The notes under the pieces were generated by a model. That model was not told the origin of the DNA. It did no database searches and worked only from the letters and a program-made list of their open reading frames with translations. The position numbers were made by a program, and so were the translations under genes. A stretch of DNA of 64,000 bases. Source: Endothia cerciana. Taxonomy: Eukaryota > Ascomycota > Sordariomycetes > Diaporthales > Cryphonectriaceae. Position 1 is the first letter of the stretch. The number at the start of each line of letters is the position of its first letter. The DNA lies in assembly GCA_026119935.1 (NCBI GenBank), contig JALRMH010000014.1, positions 558,001-622,000 of the forward strand, read 5' to 3'. Shown in pieces: positions 1 to 10,878 of this stretch.

Positions 1-466
1 GCGTCGGACACGGAGCATGTCCCCCTTGCAGATCAGCATAGGTTCAGGTACGCCCACGCCCCCAAGAAGGCGGATGATCGCACATATCCCAGCCATTCCT
101 CCCCTCGACCATGCGTGTACTTTGGGTGGCATGCAGCGTCACGAAGGCGGCTTGTCCCTATGTCCTTGCGACCTCTATGCTCAAATCTTTCTGGCTGACG
201 ACGTACACTCGGACAACGCTTGACAATGTCTTCACCACAGGGAAGACTTCAGCTCCGATATGGGAAGCCGAGCCCACGTGATATGTGCCTCGTCTTTATC
301 ACTACGTTGTATCACTGGTCATCGGAAATCTCGCTTTTGTTGTTTGGGTATGGTCCATTTGTCAGTAAATGTAGCTTCACAAGTGTCATAAAGACAGGGC
401 TTCGATATCTGCAGGAAAAGTCTGTTGTGGCCATGAGACAGTAAAGCCTCGTGACCCATCACATCA
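1..466. other. Intergenic, left edge
   Basis: No coding region, RNA or repeat that I can support is visible here. The stretch lies downstream of the decayed beta-glucosidase gene on the minus strand. The short open frames have no recognisable protein content. Confidence 0.5.
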
Positions 467-2983
467 CATACTTCCGCCTATCCCCTCATCCAATCGCGAT
501 ATTGAGCGTTCCCCCTGATGTCCCTCGAGCCGGCGCCGCCCACAGCAAAGGTATACGTCCCAGTAGCCCAGATCCCGCGGTCTCAGGCTGAACGCCACAT
601 CGCTCGCCGTGGCGCCGGCGTCGATATTGGCCTTCTCACAACCGCGGAGTATCCCCGTGGGCTGCGCCGCCTCCTCGGGGAAGGTGGCATACAGCTGCGC
701 GACCTCTGCGCCAGCGAGGCTGCTGCCGTTAGTGATGGAGGTGGACACGCTGGCGACCTGGGTGTAGAGGTCCTCCTGGCCGAGGGTCAGAACGCCGGTG
801 GGGTATCCGAAGTCGAGGGCTGAGGAGTTTCATCACCGCATGTGAAGGTGGTGGAGCTCAGCCCGTAGCCGACCTCGTGCCTCAGCTTGATCCCCTGCCC
901 TGCTCATCGAACCACCTGTACTCAACATATACGCCCTCGCTGAAGTCACACTCCATATCCTCGCACGTGTTCGCCAGATAGTCGCTCTCGTTCTCCGCAA
1001 CGGTATGGATCAGCTTGCCGCTAGGGTTGACATCGCCGGTGCCCGCTGCGGTGCCGGAGGCGAGACCGACGAAATTGGATGTGCTGGAGTAGGCAAGGGA
1101 TACTGTGTGAGTGTCTGTATGTTTCGAGGGACTCCGGCTGGTATGGCGAGAGCGCATAAAACTTGCTATCGTTTAGGATGAAGAAGATCTGGCTGTTGTC
1201 CCTCGACAGCGCGGAGGGTGAGAGCTAGGCAAGAAGTAATCAAGATATCGAGGTCTGACCCGAACCTCTACTAGAAGCCAAGTATTCCTGGAAAATGTCG
1301 GCTCTGGTGCCCTAGACATCCCGGCCATAACTGGGACCTACATGTAACAAGTAAACAGCCGAGTCAAACCTGGTGTACAAGCTCAGAGCACTCGGGGGGA
1401 ACCTATCGCCAGTAGCAGGTTCAGCATGAGCACCGTAAAGACTCAATGAACGCGGCTAGTTCAGTGGGAGCCCACCGCCGTTCGCATTGTTATCCTTGAG
1501 CAGCGTGATCGACTCCTCACCGATCTTGCGGATCGGGGCGCTGTGGTTACCGCGCATTTCGTGCCACGCCGTGTAGTCGGTGTCCTCAGCGGGCAGGTCG
1601 ACCGTGTCTAGTCCGTCGATGTGGTACGGTAGACGGTGCGGATGGCCATGCCATCCAAGCGTTCCCGGCTCAGGCTGCTGCCGTTGGCGATGCCTTCGGA
1701 CAAGGTCGTCCGCGTCCACAGGCCATCAGAGCAGGGGAAGTAGTGTGGCAACATAGATGGGTGTACAGGTTTTATTGTTGTTCGTTCTGCAGAGAAGAGA
1801 AAAGGAAGCTATCTACAGCCTCCGTTTGCAAGGAGGTTAGGTTATTTCTGTGGTATTCACTGCGGTAAGCCTAACCCCCCTTGGCTTCCTGCCACAAATA
1901 GTCAAGGCCTGCGTTGGTGTCGGTGTACTATGGATTGGGGAGTTAGTTACTGTCGTGAAGGGCATCGCGCCATGACGGAACCCGAGGGTCTTGAGGATGT
2001 GAGCTCAAGTGATACACTTTCTACATGACCTACCGCAGTCTTCTGAGCTGACTCGTCAGGATACACAAAGCCGGGGGACCCGAGCTCGGTCTTAAGCTTG
2101 CCCTCGAGTAGCTTCGAGCGAGAGTAGGTGTCGTTCACCCTAGGCATGGCACACATGTAGACCTCATGAAGCGTCTTGTCGTCGGCATTGGAGGAGGACG
2201 CGTCATATGATCACGAGGAAGATTGGCGCTTAGAGATAACCGGGGATCCTGAGCCCGTCGAGCTTCCTCCAACACCCCCAACACCCCCCCGCGAACCACC
2301 ACCTCCCCCACTGAAACTACTACTCGTGCCCGACCGGTTAGTCTCCTACTCATACAGGAGGAATGGCGTACACCAGCGATAACACCTGCGTCCTGCTGGC
2401 CCTTGACGCCCTCGGCTACGGCGACACCTGACAGGTACGGATCCGGGGAGAATGCCTCGTTCTGGCGGCCGCCCTCTGGGACACTGCCCAGAGGTCCAAG
2501 AAGAGCACCGTCAACCAGGTTCAGACCCACGCCGAAGTACTCCTCACCCACGGCGCAGAAAAGTGCGGCAAACGGGTCGCGGGCCCAGGTCTGGGTTAGG
2601 TAGGGCATTGGTCATTGTAGAAGCTGAAACATAGTAGTAGAAGCTGAGACCGTCAACACCGTCGTCGTTTTGGTACGCGTCCCAACTGCTGCTGCTCGTG
2701 TTTATCACGATGGTGATCTTCTCTCTATCCTTAAAAAGCCCGACGAAGGCCTTGGCCTTGGTGTAGGCTTCGGAGGCGACACTAAGGTCGACTTGATGTG
2801 CGGTGTCAGTAGGGTATGACGCTGAAGGATGCCCCTGGACAGGGACTGGAGGGCTTACAGTAGCCATCTTCGAGGTAAGCAGTGACAAGGGATGAGTTAG
2901 TCGAGGAGGTGTTGCTCGCGGCCAGACCTCCCCCTGGCGGCAGCAAGCGCCGAGAGGACGCCGAGAGTCCTCTTGGGCTTCAT
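467..2983 (-). pseudogene. Decayed GH3 beta-glucosidase
   Basis: This is a full-length but broken family 3 glycoside hydrolase (secreted beta-glucosidase) read leftward in at least five frame-shifted pieces. At 2983 an ATG opens a signal-peptide-like piece (MKPKRTLGVLSALAAA) that hits a stop after 28 codons. At about 2750-2810 there is AYTKAKAFVG. At about 2390-2600 come the N-terminal-domain motifs VPEGGR, FSPDPYLSGVAVAEGVKG and QDAGVIA. At 1980-2156 there is NDTYSRSKLLEGKLKTELG, where the nucleophile motif expected as SDW reads PDE. At 1456-1620 there is HSAPIRKIGEESITLLKDN, at 890-1060 NPSGKLIHTVAENESDY and CDFSEGVYVEYRWFD, and at 530-748 the fibronectin III-like EVAQLYATFPEEAAQP, then a shift and small deletion before YTFAVGGAGSRDIR. 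The piece order matches an intact GH3 gene, so this is decay in place. The pieces are not conspicuously AT-rich, so heavy RIP mutation is not evident. Confidence 0.87.
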
Positions 2984-5900
2984 GGTTGGCAACACGGAGG
3001 TCTGAAAGCACGAACGTGTGTCTCAGACGAACGAGTGTCGAGAGCGAAGGTGCCGAGTGCCTGGACTGTCGCTAGTCCCCTGCCACTGAGGCCGTTCGGG
3101 AATGACAGACTTATACTCAACGACATCACTTATACACAAGGCCAACGAAAACACCAAATCCACCCAGCCCGGGAGTTCTGGAAAGCGCCAGCACGGCACT
3201 CCTAATGTCATCCTTAAAGACCGCCAGCATGAGTGTCCCGAATATAGCTCGTGATTGGTGATATCAGGGCTCGTACTGAGGCCATCACGCAAGGAAAAAC
3301 ACCCCGGGTTTCGCGTCCTGTGGAGACCGGCCTCGCTCCCTTCTTCCAGGTGATATATGATCACCTACTAACATTCCAAGGACAACACGAGCCCGTGTGG
3401 GGGGGTTGCTCCCGAGGGAACGAAACAGGGGGATAAACGTTGCAAGCAAGGTTATGCGCCAGTGATCTAGCAGCTTGCTCGTGGGTATTCGCTTGACATC
3501 AAATCTGACGACAATGTGGTCCGCGTGCCTATCGCGGCCTTTCTTAGGAGTCATCGGCCGGAGCCTGGACACGGGGATAACAGCATATAGCGCGGCGGTT
3601 TTGTGTATGAGACTGCCCGTCCAGACTGTCATGCAGGTACAATGTGGCCGTAAGGCGTGGGCGTGAGATGAGGCTGAGGGTGTCTTTCCCACAGATGAAG
3701 AGGGGATATGATATGCCAGGGAATTTGGGGCCGTCGAGCCGGGACTTGAACTAGCAGATCCGGTTATTTCTGCGCCCCGACGGGTCGGAGACAAGGAGAC
3801 AAGTCTAGAGCGTTGTCATGGTGGCAAAGGTCAAAATTATGCAAGACGTAAGGCCGCATTGAATCAGATCTTTGCACTAAGATACCTATTGAGTTCAAAC
3901 ATAGGGCTGCGATGCCGCCCAGGAGGCTCTCTAGTGGGTTTTACTCTAGCCTCGGGAGGTTCCGCACAGGGAACATGGAAGTCTACAACATCCTCCCTTC
4001 TCTTCTTCATTTTATCTTCGCCGATCGTCTCTCCCTCGATGATTCTCCTGCTTCTCATCTTCGTCCTTAGCCACCAGCATCATGAGGCTGAAGAGCTGGG
4101 GGAGCAGCGCCACCGATGACGCCCGCGGGCTTGGCAACAGCCTGCATGGACCGTACCACCAGGTCCATTTCATCGAGCGTTGAGGACACAATAGCCCTCA
4201 GACATTCATAGCATGAACCTACTTCCGACAAAACTCGTCTTTCTCATGAGTTTTTGTAAGCGTTCGCTCCCCTTACCGAATCCTAAGGTGTGGCGTGAAC
4301 AATCCCTCCGTGAAAAAAAAAACGTCAAAGCCGAAGGTAACTTTATATATCCTCCCGGGAAATCCGGAGCAGTCCAGCGGCTCGACCCGCGTGACCGATC
4401 TGGGACGACCCTATTCCGTAGCCCGGCCTGCGGTTACAGTACTTGGAAATGATTCCGACAAATCGGCGCGCCCGTACGCTGGCGGTCGCCGTTGAAGTGA
4501 CCACGCAGGGGTGAGTAGGTAGGGAGGTGAGCGTGAGGAGGGTTCTGTGACAGATTGGAAACCAAGAGTCAATGTCGGCGGCCAGTTCGTCCTCGCTCCC
4601 ACTGTGTTTCAATGACGATCGTTGTTTTCTCTGCAACATCCAACCAAACAGGTCACGACTTTTTGACCGTTGAGTGCGCGGCTAGATCGTTTGTTTGTCG
4701 GGCAGCCTGTCAATATCATAGGACATGTTTTTCTGTGGGCACCTTGCCAGCATGTACGATGCAACACAGCGCCTGTGTGGTGGTTATCTTCCGGTCGCTG
4801 CCACGGAACCATCGAGGCTCTTCTGAGTAGGCTCCCGGTCCATGGTCGACAGAGCTTGCTTGGTTGCTCCATACACTAAAGCCCCAGAGCCTGCGCCTCC
4901 CAGGTCGCCGGAGTTGTACCTGGCTGCTGACAATCGTACAGGGAGCTCCGTGTCCCACCCTGATTTGTCGAGTTTTGGGTGAGAGGGGAATGTCAGATGA
5001 AACAAGCCTCCCCGGCGGCATGAAAGTGGTACAGTCCCGTGCCTATGTACGTACATAGTAGAGTCCTATGGGTGATCGGAACTTATGTTAAACTTCTACC
5101 TGTCAGCCTCAGCTTAGACTTCTGGCGCGGCTGGAGAGGAGCTGACTGGCCGGCTGGCAGAGTATGTTATCATTTCTGGACAGTTTGTTATATCAGCTTG
5201 GGGATGGTTCAAGGCCTCTTGCCTTGTTCCTACTCGACAATGACGGCCAACGGGCAAAGATGGAGCCAACAGACGGCTTAGATAAACGTTGGAAAGGGGC
5301 AAATTTGTGGAGGGTGTGTACTCTGGATGAATTTGCTCGTCTTACCGAGAGCCGACCTGCATACGGTACAATGTTGGCAAGGTTTCATGCCTTATTGCTT
5401 GTCTGGCTGATCGTGTGGTGAGGCATGCACGGAGATGACAAAGCTGATGGATTTCTATTGCCTGATGAACTCGATGGAGGTTCTGGGGTGTCAGGTGGGG
5501 GCGGGAGTCCTGAGGCTATCGTGTCAGAAATACTGTACGCCTGCTGCCCAGGTACTGCTGTATGCTATCGTGGGTGCTGCGAGACCAACGCAGGGCCGCC
5601 GCCGCACCCGCAGACTACTACTACCATGACCGCCTGAAAACGCTGGTGCAGTGCTCCCCCATCTTGCGTTGCAGGGGCGCCGAGCTTAGTACGGCTAGGG
5701 GCCAGATCAGCCGCAAGTGCACCAACCACAGGCCGTGCCGCCCGTGCTGAGGTGCCATTTCATTCCCCTTTCCCTCCCGACGCCCGCCAGCCGACCTAAC
5801 CCCACCAGTGCCCACCAGCCCAGAGAGGCTCGGTGCGCTAATCGATGGGGCCTCCCGTTTTCTTATCCCCCCTCCAGACCTCCGCCCTGGGAGCCTACTT

Positions 5901-7047
5901 ATTTACCTCGTTAATTTGGTCTGTCGCAGGACGCTCTCCGCACCTCGACCCGACACTCACCAGCAGGATTCCTTCGTCTCCTACAATCCCAACCCTCGAG
6001 ACCTGGGCTCTCGAGCTGCGCCTGCCTGAAACTTGCATTGAGCTTCCCGTGGATGCTCTGTTCGACATCGTGGCCGCCGACTTGCAGCAGCACCACCAGA
6101 TCTCGGACCTGTCATCCGCGGCGATTGCAGTCGCCCCCCCGCCCCCCCCAGCAGTCACCGCCTTGTCACGTCTTGTCCTGCCCTCAGAGTCTAATCCCTG
6201 CGCCCTGGGTCCTGAGTCTTGTGGCCCAAGGGAAAGGCGAAACAGCCCCTGACTACACCCGACCATTGGACCGGACCCGACGCAAACACATCAAGCCGGA
6301 CCAGACCAAACCATCCATCGCCTCCTCCCATCCTCGCCCTCTCACAAAGGAGACGACATCGCGCAAGCCACAGCACAGCTGTCGACCGCAACCTGCCCTG
6401 CCCTGCCCTGCCCTGCCCTGCCCTGCCCTGCCCTGCATTGCATTGCATTGCACCCTCGCTCGACTGGTCCCGTCTTGCCTTGGATCGACTTCAGGCGATT
6501 CGGCTCAATCGGGCGGCATTCTCGACGTTGCATGTCTCGTAAACGCCTCCGCGACACAATCGACCACCACTGCACCTGCGTTTGACTGTCTTCAGCGTCC
6601 AGCATAGCACTGGCGCTCGTTTGCCTTGCCGTCCTCACCTCGCCTGATCGAGGCCTGACCCGAGCGACCTGGCCTGACCGACCCGACCCTTGGCGACTGG
6701 ACCACGGCATCACCTCCCGTCCTCACCTGGGCTGTCGTTCTGTGCACCTTTGGGCATCGGTTCCAGGGACGTCTATTGTGAGACTGCGGATTGCCTCTCC
6801 CGATGGTTGCCTTTCCGCTCCAGAACTGAAGTCCACCACTGCCGGCTTTTTCACGTCGAATAGGTTCGGCCTCACCTTTGTCCCCTGGGCGGCATCCTGG
6901 AAGACGTTCCACCTCGAGGCTGAGGGACCATCTCGAGAACACATCCCTTGTTTAGCCCTCTTGGCTGCTGCTCGCCGCTTCTGTTTCGGCCTCCAGCATC
7001 GCATTGTTGTCGGATCAAACTGGGCTTGCCTTCCCAGGTAAATCACA
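2984..7047. other. Long intergenic region and CLA4 leader
   Basis: About 4 kb without a supportable gene. The left part would be the promoter side of the dead beta-glucosidase. The right part, from about 5700, is C-rich and contains a pentanucleotide repeat; it looks like the promoter and 5' leader of the PAK kinase. Open frames up to 189 codons occur on both strands, but none has a recognisable domain or convincing splice structure. Confidence 0.5.
6392..6451. repeat. (CCTGC)n then (ATTGC)n pentanucleotide tract
   Basis: About nine CCTGC units run directly into about three to four ATTGC-type units. The tract lies some 600 bp upstream of the kinase start and probably falls in its promoter or 5' UTR. 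The second unit differs from the first at two positions, suggesting expansion of a mutated unit. Confidence 0.9.
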
Positions 7048-9936
7048 ATGGCCGCTCCCAAGTACGTGTCAATCCCACCCCACAGTCCGCCTCCCGCCCG
7101 TCTATATCACAAGCGGCCAGTCAACCCAACCCGGCCCACAAGTCAACGCTGCGGGGGCTCGGTGGTTGCCACAACGGGTACCGTCCACCTTCTGCGTTTC
7201 ACACCCCGTTTTACACACGGCGCTCGTCTTGAGAGCTGGTATCTGCGATTGACCGCGCACTTACAATACCTCGCTTCTCCACGGAATATCATCGCAAGGC
7301 GGACGATTCGCTGACCAGTGTTTCACCTTACAGCATGTACACCTCGGGCCAGTTCATGAACCCAGGGCCTGCGCCTCGGCCGCCCGTGAATGCCCAGCCC
7401 CGCCTCAACTACACTCCCCAGACGCCAACCCTGCCCAACAGCATGGGTCAGATGTCTCTGAATCCCATCGCACGTACTCCGACCCAGTACAGCGGCTCGA
7501 CGATAGCCCTACCCGTGAACAACCCCAACCGAAACGACGGCATGGGTGGCGTGGCCGTCATCAAGGAAGGCTGGGCGCAGGTCAAAGAAAGCAAGAACTT
7601 CATCCAGCCGTGGAAGCAGAAGTTTCTGGTCCTGCGCAAGGAGGCCCTGGATTTCCACAAGCAAGAAGGCGGCAAGGTCTCATACACCTTGTTCCTGAAG
7701 GACGTCATCAATGTGGGGCGAGTCGAGGCGGCGGGGACGATATTCGAGGTCAAGCGACACTCTAATGGGACCTCGACGAGTCCCGGAGACGACGATGGAA
7801 CGACCAAGTCGCTGCAGATTCGTGTCAAGAGCGACGATGACCTCTACGAATGGATAGATTTCATCTACGCCAGGTGCCCTGGCATGGGTGGTGTCAGCAA
7901 CCCGACCAATTTCTCCCATGCCGTCCATGTCGGTTTCGATCCTCAGACGGGCGAGTTTGTTGGCCTGCCACCAGAATGGTCCAAGCTACTGAACTCGTCA
8001 GCTATTACCAAGGAGGACTACGAGCGGAACCCACAGGCAGTCTTCGAGGTCCTGGATTTCTATTCCGACCTCACCAAGCGCGCCGAAAACCCTGCCCAGT
8101 ACCCCAGCCTCACACCCACTCCTCCCCCGGGCAGCATGCAGAACAAGCAGCTTGGCTATGCAGGCTCGTCGATTGCCCCTCCCCGCCAGGCGCCACAGCC
8201 CCCACAGCAGCAGCGGCCTCCTTACTCGTCGACCCCCTCTCAGAGCAGCATGAGCCAAGGTCAACAACCCCAGAGGCCCTCACCCCCCGACCAGCGGCCG
8301 CCTATGCAGAGCACCCCGTCCAGCTACGGTGCGGAGGAGAGGTATCGTCAGCAGGAAGAGGCCCGGCGGCGAGAGGAGGAACAGAACCGGTTGGACATGG
8401 AGGCTTATAATGCTTCCATTCCCCAGAAGAAGGTTCCACTTGCGCAACAGGAGCTGGGTGGGTATGGCGGATCCAGCTCTTCGCAGCCGGACCGCTACAA
8501 CCCCGTCCGCCCAGCGCCATCAGCACCAAAGAAAGCCACCAACCCTGCAGACCTGCGTGCTCAGAGACCTGCCCCTGCTCCACCATCATCGAACGCCCAG
8601 CGACCTCCATTACAGACTCAGCAGAGCTCAGCATCTCTGCGCGACCAGCAAAGACCGCGTCAAGATCAAACCCCACAGTCCCCAGCTAGCCGTTATCCCA
8701 ATGGCATCGGTGCCTCGTCTCAGCCAAGGACCAATGGTGCCCAGGGCCAACCACCATCACGCCTACCCGCTCCTGCTGTTAAGCCCCTGAATGTTGGAAA
8801 CAAGAACAACGCGCAGACCGACGCTGTCAAGGCTGCCGAGGCCGCGCTCACGGCGAAGCCCCCGGCTCAAGAGAAGAAGCAGGAAGTGCGCATGTCGACC
8901 ATGTCGGAAGCCGATGTGATGAAGAAGCTCAGGGAGATTGTTTCGAAGGATGACCCAACCTCAATCTACGCAAAGCAGAAGAAGATCGGCCAAGGCGCCT
9001 CGGGCTCCGTCTACGTCGCTAAGGTCAGAGACCCGTCGAGGTTACCCCCCGTGAAGGGGATTACCAGCTCTGTGGCTATCAAGCAGATGGATCTGGCCCA
9101 CCAGCCGAGAAAGGAACTCATCGTGAACGAGATTATGGTCATGAAGGACAGCACACACGAGAACATTGTCAACTTCCTGGATGCGTTCCTGCGTAACGGC
9201 GACCAGGAGTTGTGGGTTGTCATGGAGTACATGGAGGGTGGAGCGTTGACGGATGTGATTGACAATAACCCTGTCATTACGGAGGAGCAGATCTCGACTA
9301 TCTCTCTTGAAGTGAGTCCCCCAGGATGCAACGCAACTTGAGCGCAGCTAAACGTGTTTCTGCAGACCTGCAAGGGCTTGGAGCATCTCCACGCCCAGAA
9401 CATCATTCACCGTGATATTAAGAGTGATAATGTGCTCTTGGATGCCCAAGGTCACGTCAAGATTAGTGCGTCCCCATCTCTCTCTCCGCACGTCGTCCGT
9501 GACTGTCTGCTAACATCTGCTTCTAGCCGATTTCGGATTCTGCGCCAAGCTTACCGAGAGCAAGTCAAAGCGTGCCACCATGGTCGGCACGCCATACTGG
9601 ATGGCTCCTGAGGTGGTGAAGCAGAAGGAGTATGGCCCCAAGGTCGACATCTGGTCGCTTGGTATCATGGCGATCGAGATGATCGAGTCGGAGCCGCCAT
9701 ACCTGAACGAGGAGCCCCTGAAGGCGCTGTACCTCATTGCGACGAACGGAACTCCGCGCCTCAAGAAGCCCGAGAAGCTGAGCAAGGAGCTGAAGGCCTT
9801 CCTGTCGGTGTGTCTGTGCGTGGACGTCAAGTCTCGAGCGTCGGCTCTGGAATTGTTGGAGCATGACTTCCTGAAACACGGATGCCCGGTTCCCAGCCTG
9901 GCGGAGCTGCTGGCCTTCAAGAAGCACTCGAAGTAA
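7048..9936 (+). CDS. CLA4: PAK-family Ser/Thr kinase Cla4 (Chm1-like)
   Basis: A p21-activated kinase that acts downstream of Cdc42/Rac in polarity, septation and hyphal growth. Proposed exons are 7048-7061, 7334-9311, 9366-9465 and 9527-9936, giving 833 residues. The 14-nt first exon (MAAP plus two bases of the next codon) has the Kozak context CACAATGGC, a GTACGT donor and a CTGAC branch site before the acceptor; without it translation could begin at the ATG at 7335. A PH domain spans about 80-190 (KEGWAQVKES), which separates Cla4 from Ste20. The CRIB motif follows at about 190-205 (SNPTNFSHAVHVGF). After a long Pro/Gln-rich disordered linker comes the kinase domain at about 550-815, with the glycine loop IGQGASGSVYVAK, VAIKQMD, HRDIKSDNVLL, DFGFCAKL and GTPYWMAPEVV. 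All catalytic residues are present, and domain order and length fit the family. Confidence 0.95.
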
Positions 9937-10543
9937 TCCATGGCGTCGAGGAAGGCTGTATCAGGAGGGTAGCGGCTAAATCCAGCTTCAAGGCGGACTC
10001 TGGCGCCGAGGCAGGCCCGGAGAAAAGGTGAAAGAGCTGCCGCGCGAGGTTTCCAATATGCCAAGGGTCCAAAGACGTTTCTGTGATGCTTGACCCCCCT
10101 CACCTGAATTGGTACGGCCTCTGTAAGAGGATCATGAAAGAGGCCTGCGTGAGTGGGTTCGGGGGGCGCTCTTTGCTCTCTCCTGAGGCGAAAAGCCCTG
10201 TAGATGTTTCTCCGAGCGTGTGGGGTAAGGGCGTCAATGTCGTCCCGACATGGGAGACGTCTGACGAACCTGGGTGGATGGGTGAGCAAGACATCTTGTA
10301 CACAAGTCGTCACCTTGGAGAGGAACGGTGAAGACGGGCAGAGCAGGAGCCGGAAGGACGAAGTAGGAAAGAAGGACTGATACAAGAAAGAATTGAGAGA
10401 TGGATGGAAATAGACTATCTGGACCCATAGGCATGGAGCCCAATGCAATTACGGTAATTATCTGAAAATGCGCCCTGGATCCGTCTCATCTTCCACGTCC
10501 TGAAGGATTACGATGCTTCGATGCTGGTGATCTCAGCCTTGTG

Positions 10544-10581
<38 letters not shown>
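10544..10581. repeat. (GT)n microsatellite
   Basis: About 18 uninterrupted GT units lie between the CLA4 stop and the VPS18 start. Confidence 0.95.
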
Positions 10582-10584
<3 letters not shown>

Positions 10585-10737
10585 CCTAGCTAGGCACCTA
10601 GGCTAGGAGGTAGCTGCTAAAGCAAGCCACTGTGTCCATGTGCTACACTGGACTAAGACCTCTGACGTCGTCCCCTGAGGAGCCCCAACACACCGGCAGG
10701 CGCATGCCCTAATCGTTCGTCGCATACAATCAATCAA

Positions 10738-10762
10738 CACCACCACCACCACCACCACCACC
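10738..10762. repeat. (CAC)n microsatellite
   Basis: About eight CAC units lie some 115 bp upstream of the VPS18 start codon, probably in its 5' leader. Confidence 0.9.
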
Positions 10763-10878
10763 AGAGCTCCTTATCCATGCCGGCTCGCTTCCTCCAGTAG
10801 ACGACCACCTTTGCCAGTCCTGGCACCACTACGGATCTCGTGACTATGAAGTCCCCCAGCTCATGACGTACTTGATAG

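Larger units (their letters stand above)
9937..10878. other. Intergenic between CLA4 and VPS18
   Basis: About 940 bp holding the 3' end of the kinase transcript and the promoter of VPS18, which is transcribed in the same direction. It contains a GT dinucleotide tract and a CAC trinucleotide tract, listed separately. I see no gene here. Confidence 0.6.

Noticed and set aside
467..2983. RIP mutation as the cause of the GH3 decay
   Set aside because: The lesions are mainly frameshifts and deletions, and the pieces are not conspicuously AT-rich or TpA-rich. No counts were made.
3735..3760. TTCAAGT sequence like a tRNA T-loop on the minus strand
   Set aside because: The flanking pentamers do not pair and no A box or acceptor stem is present.
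9510..10448. 312-codon minus-strand open frame
   Set aside because: Overlaps the CLA4 kinase exon antisense and continues into its 3' flank without any domain or conserved motif.
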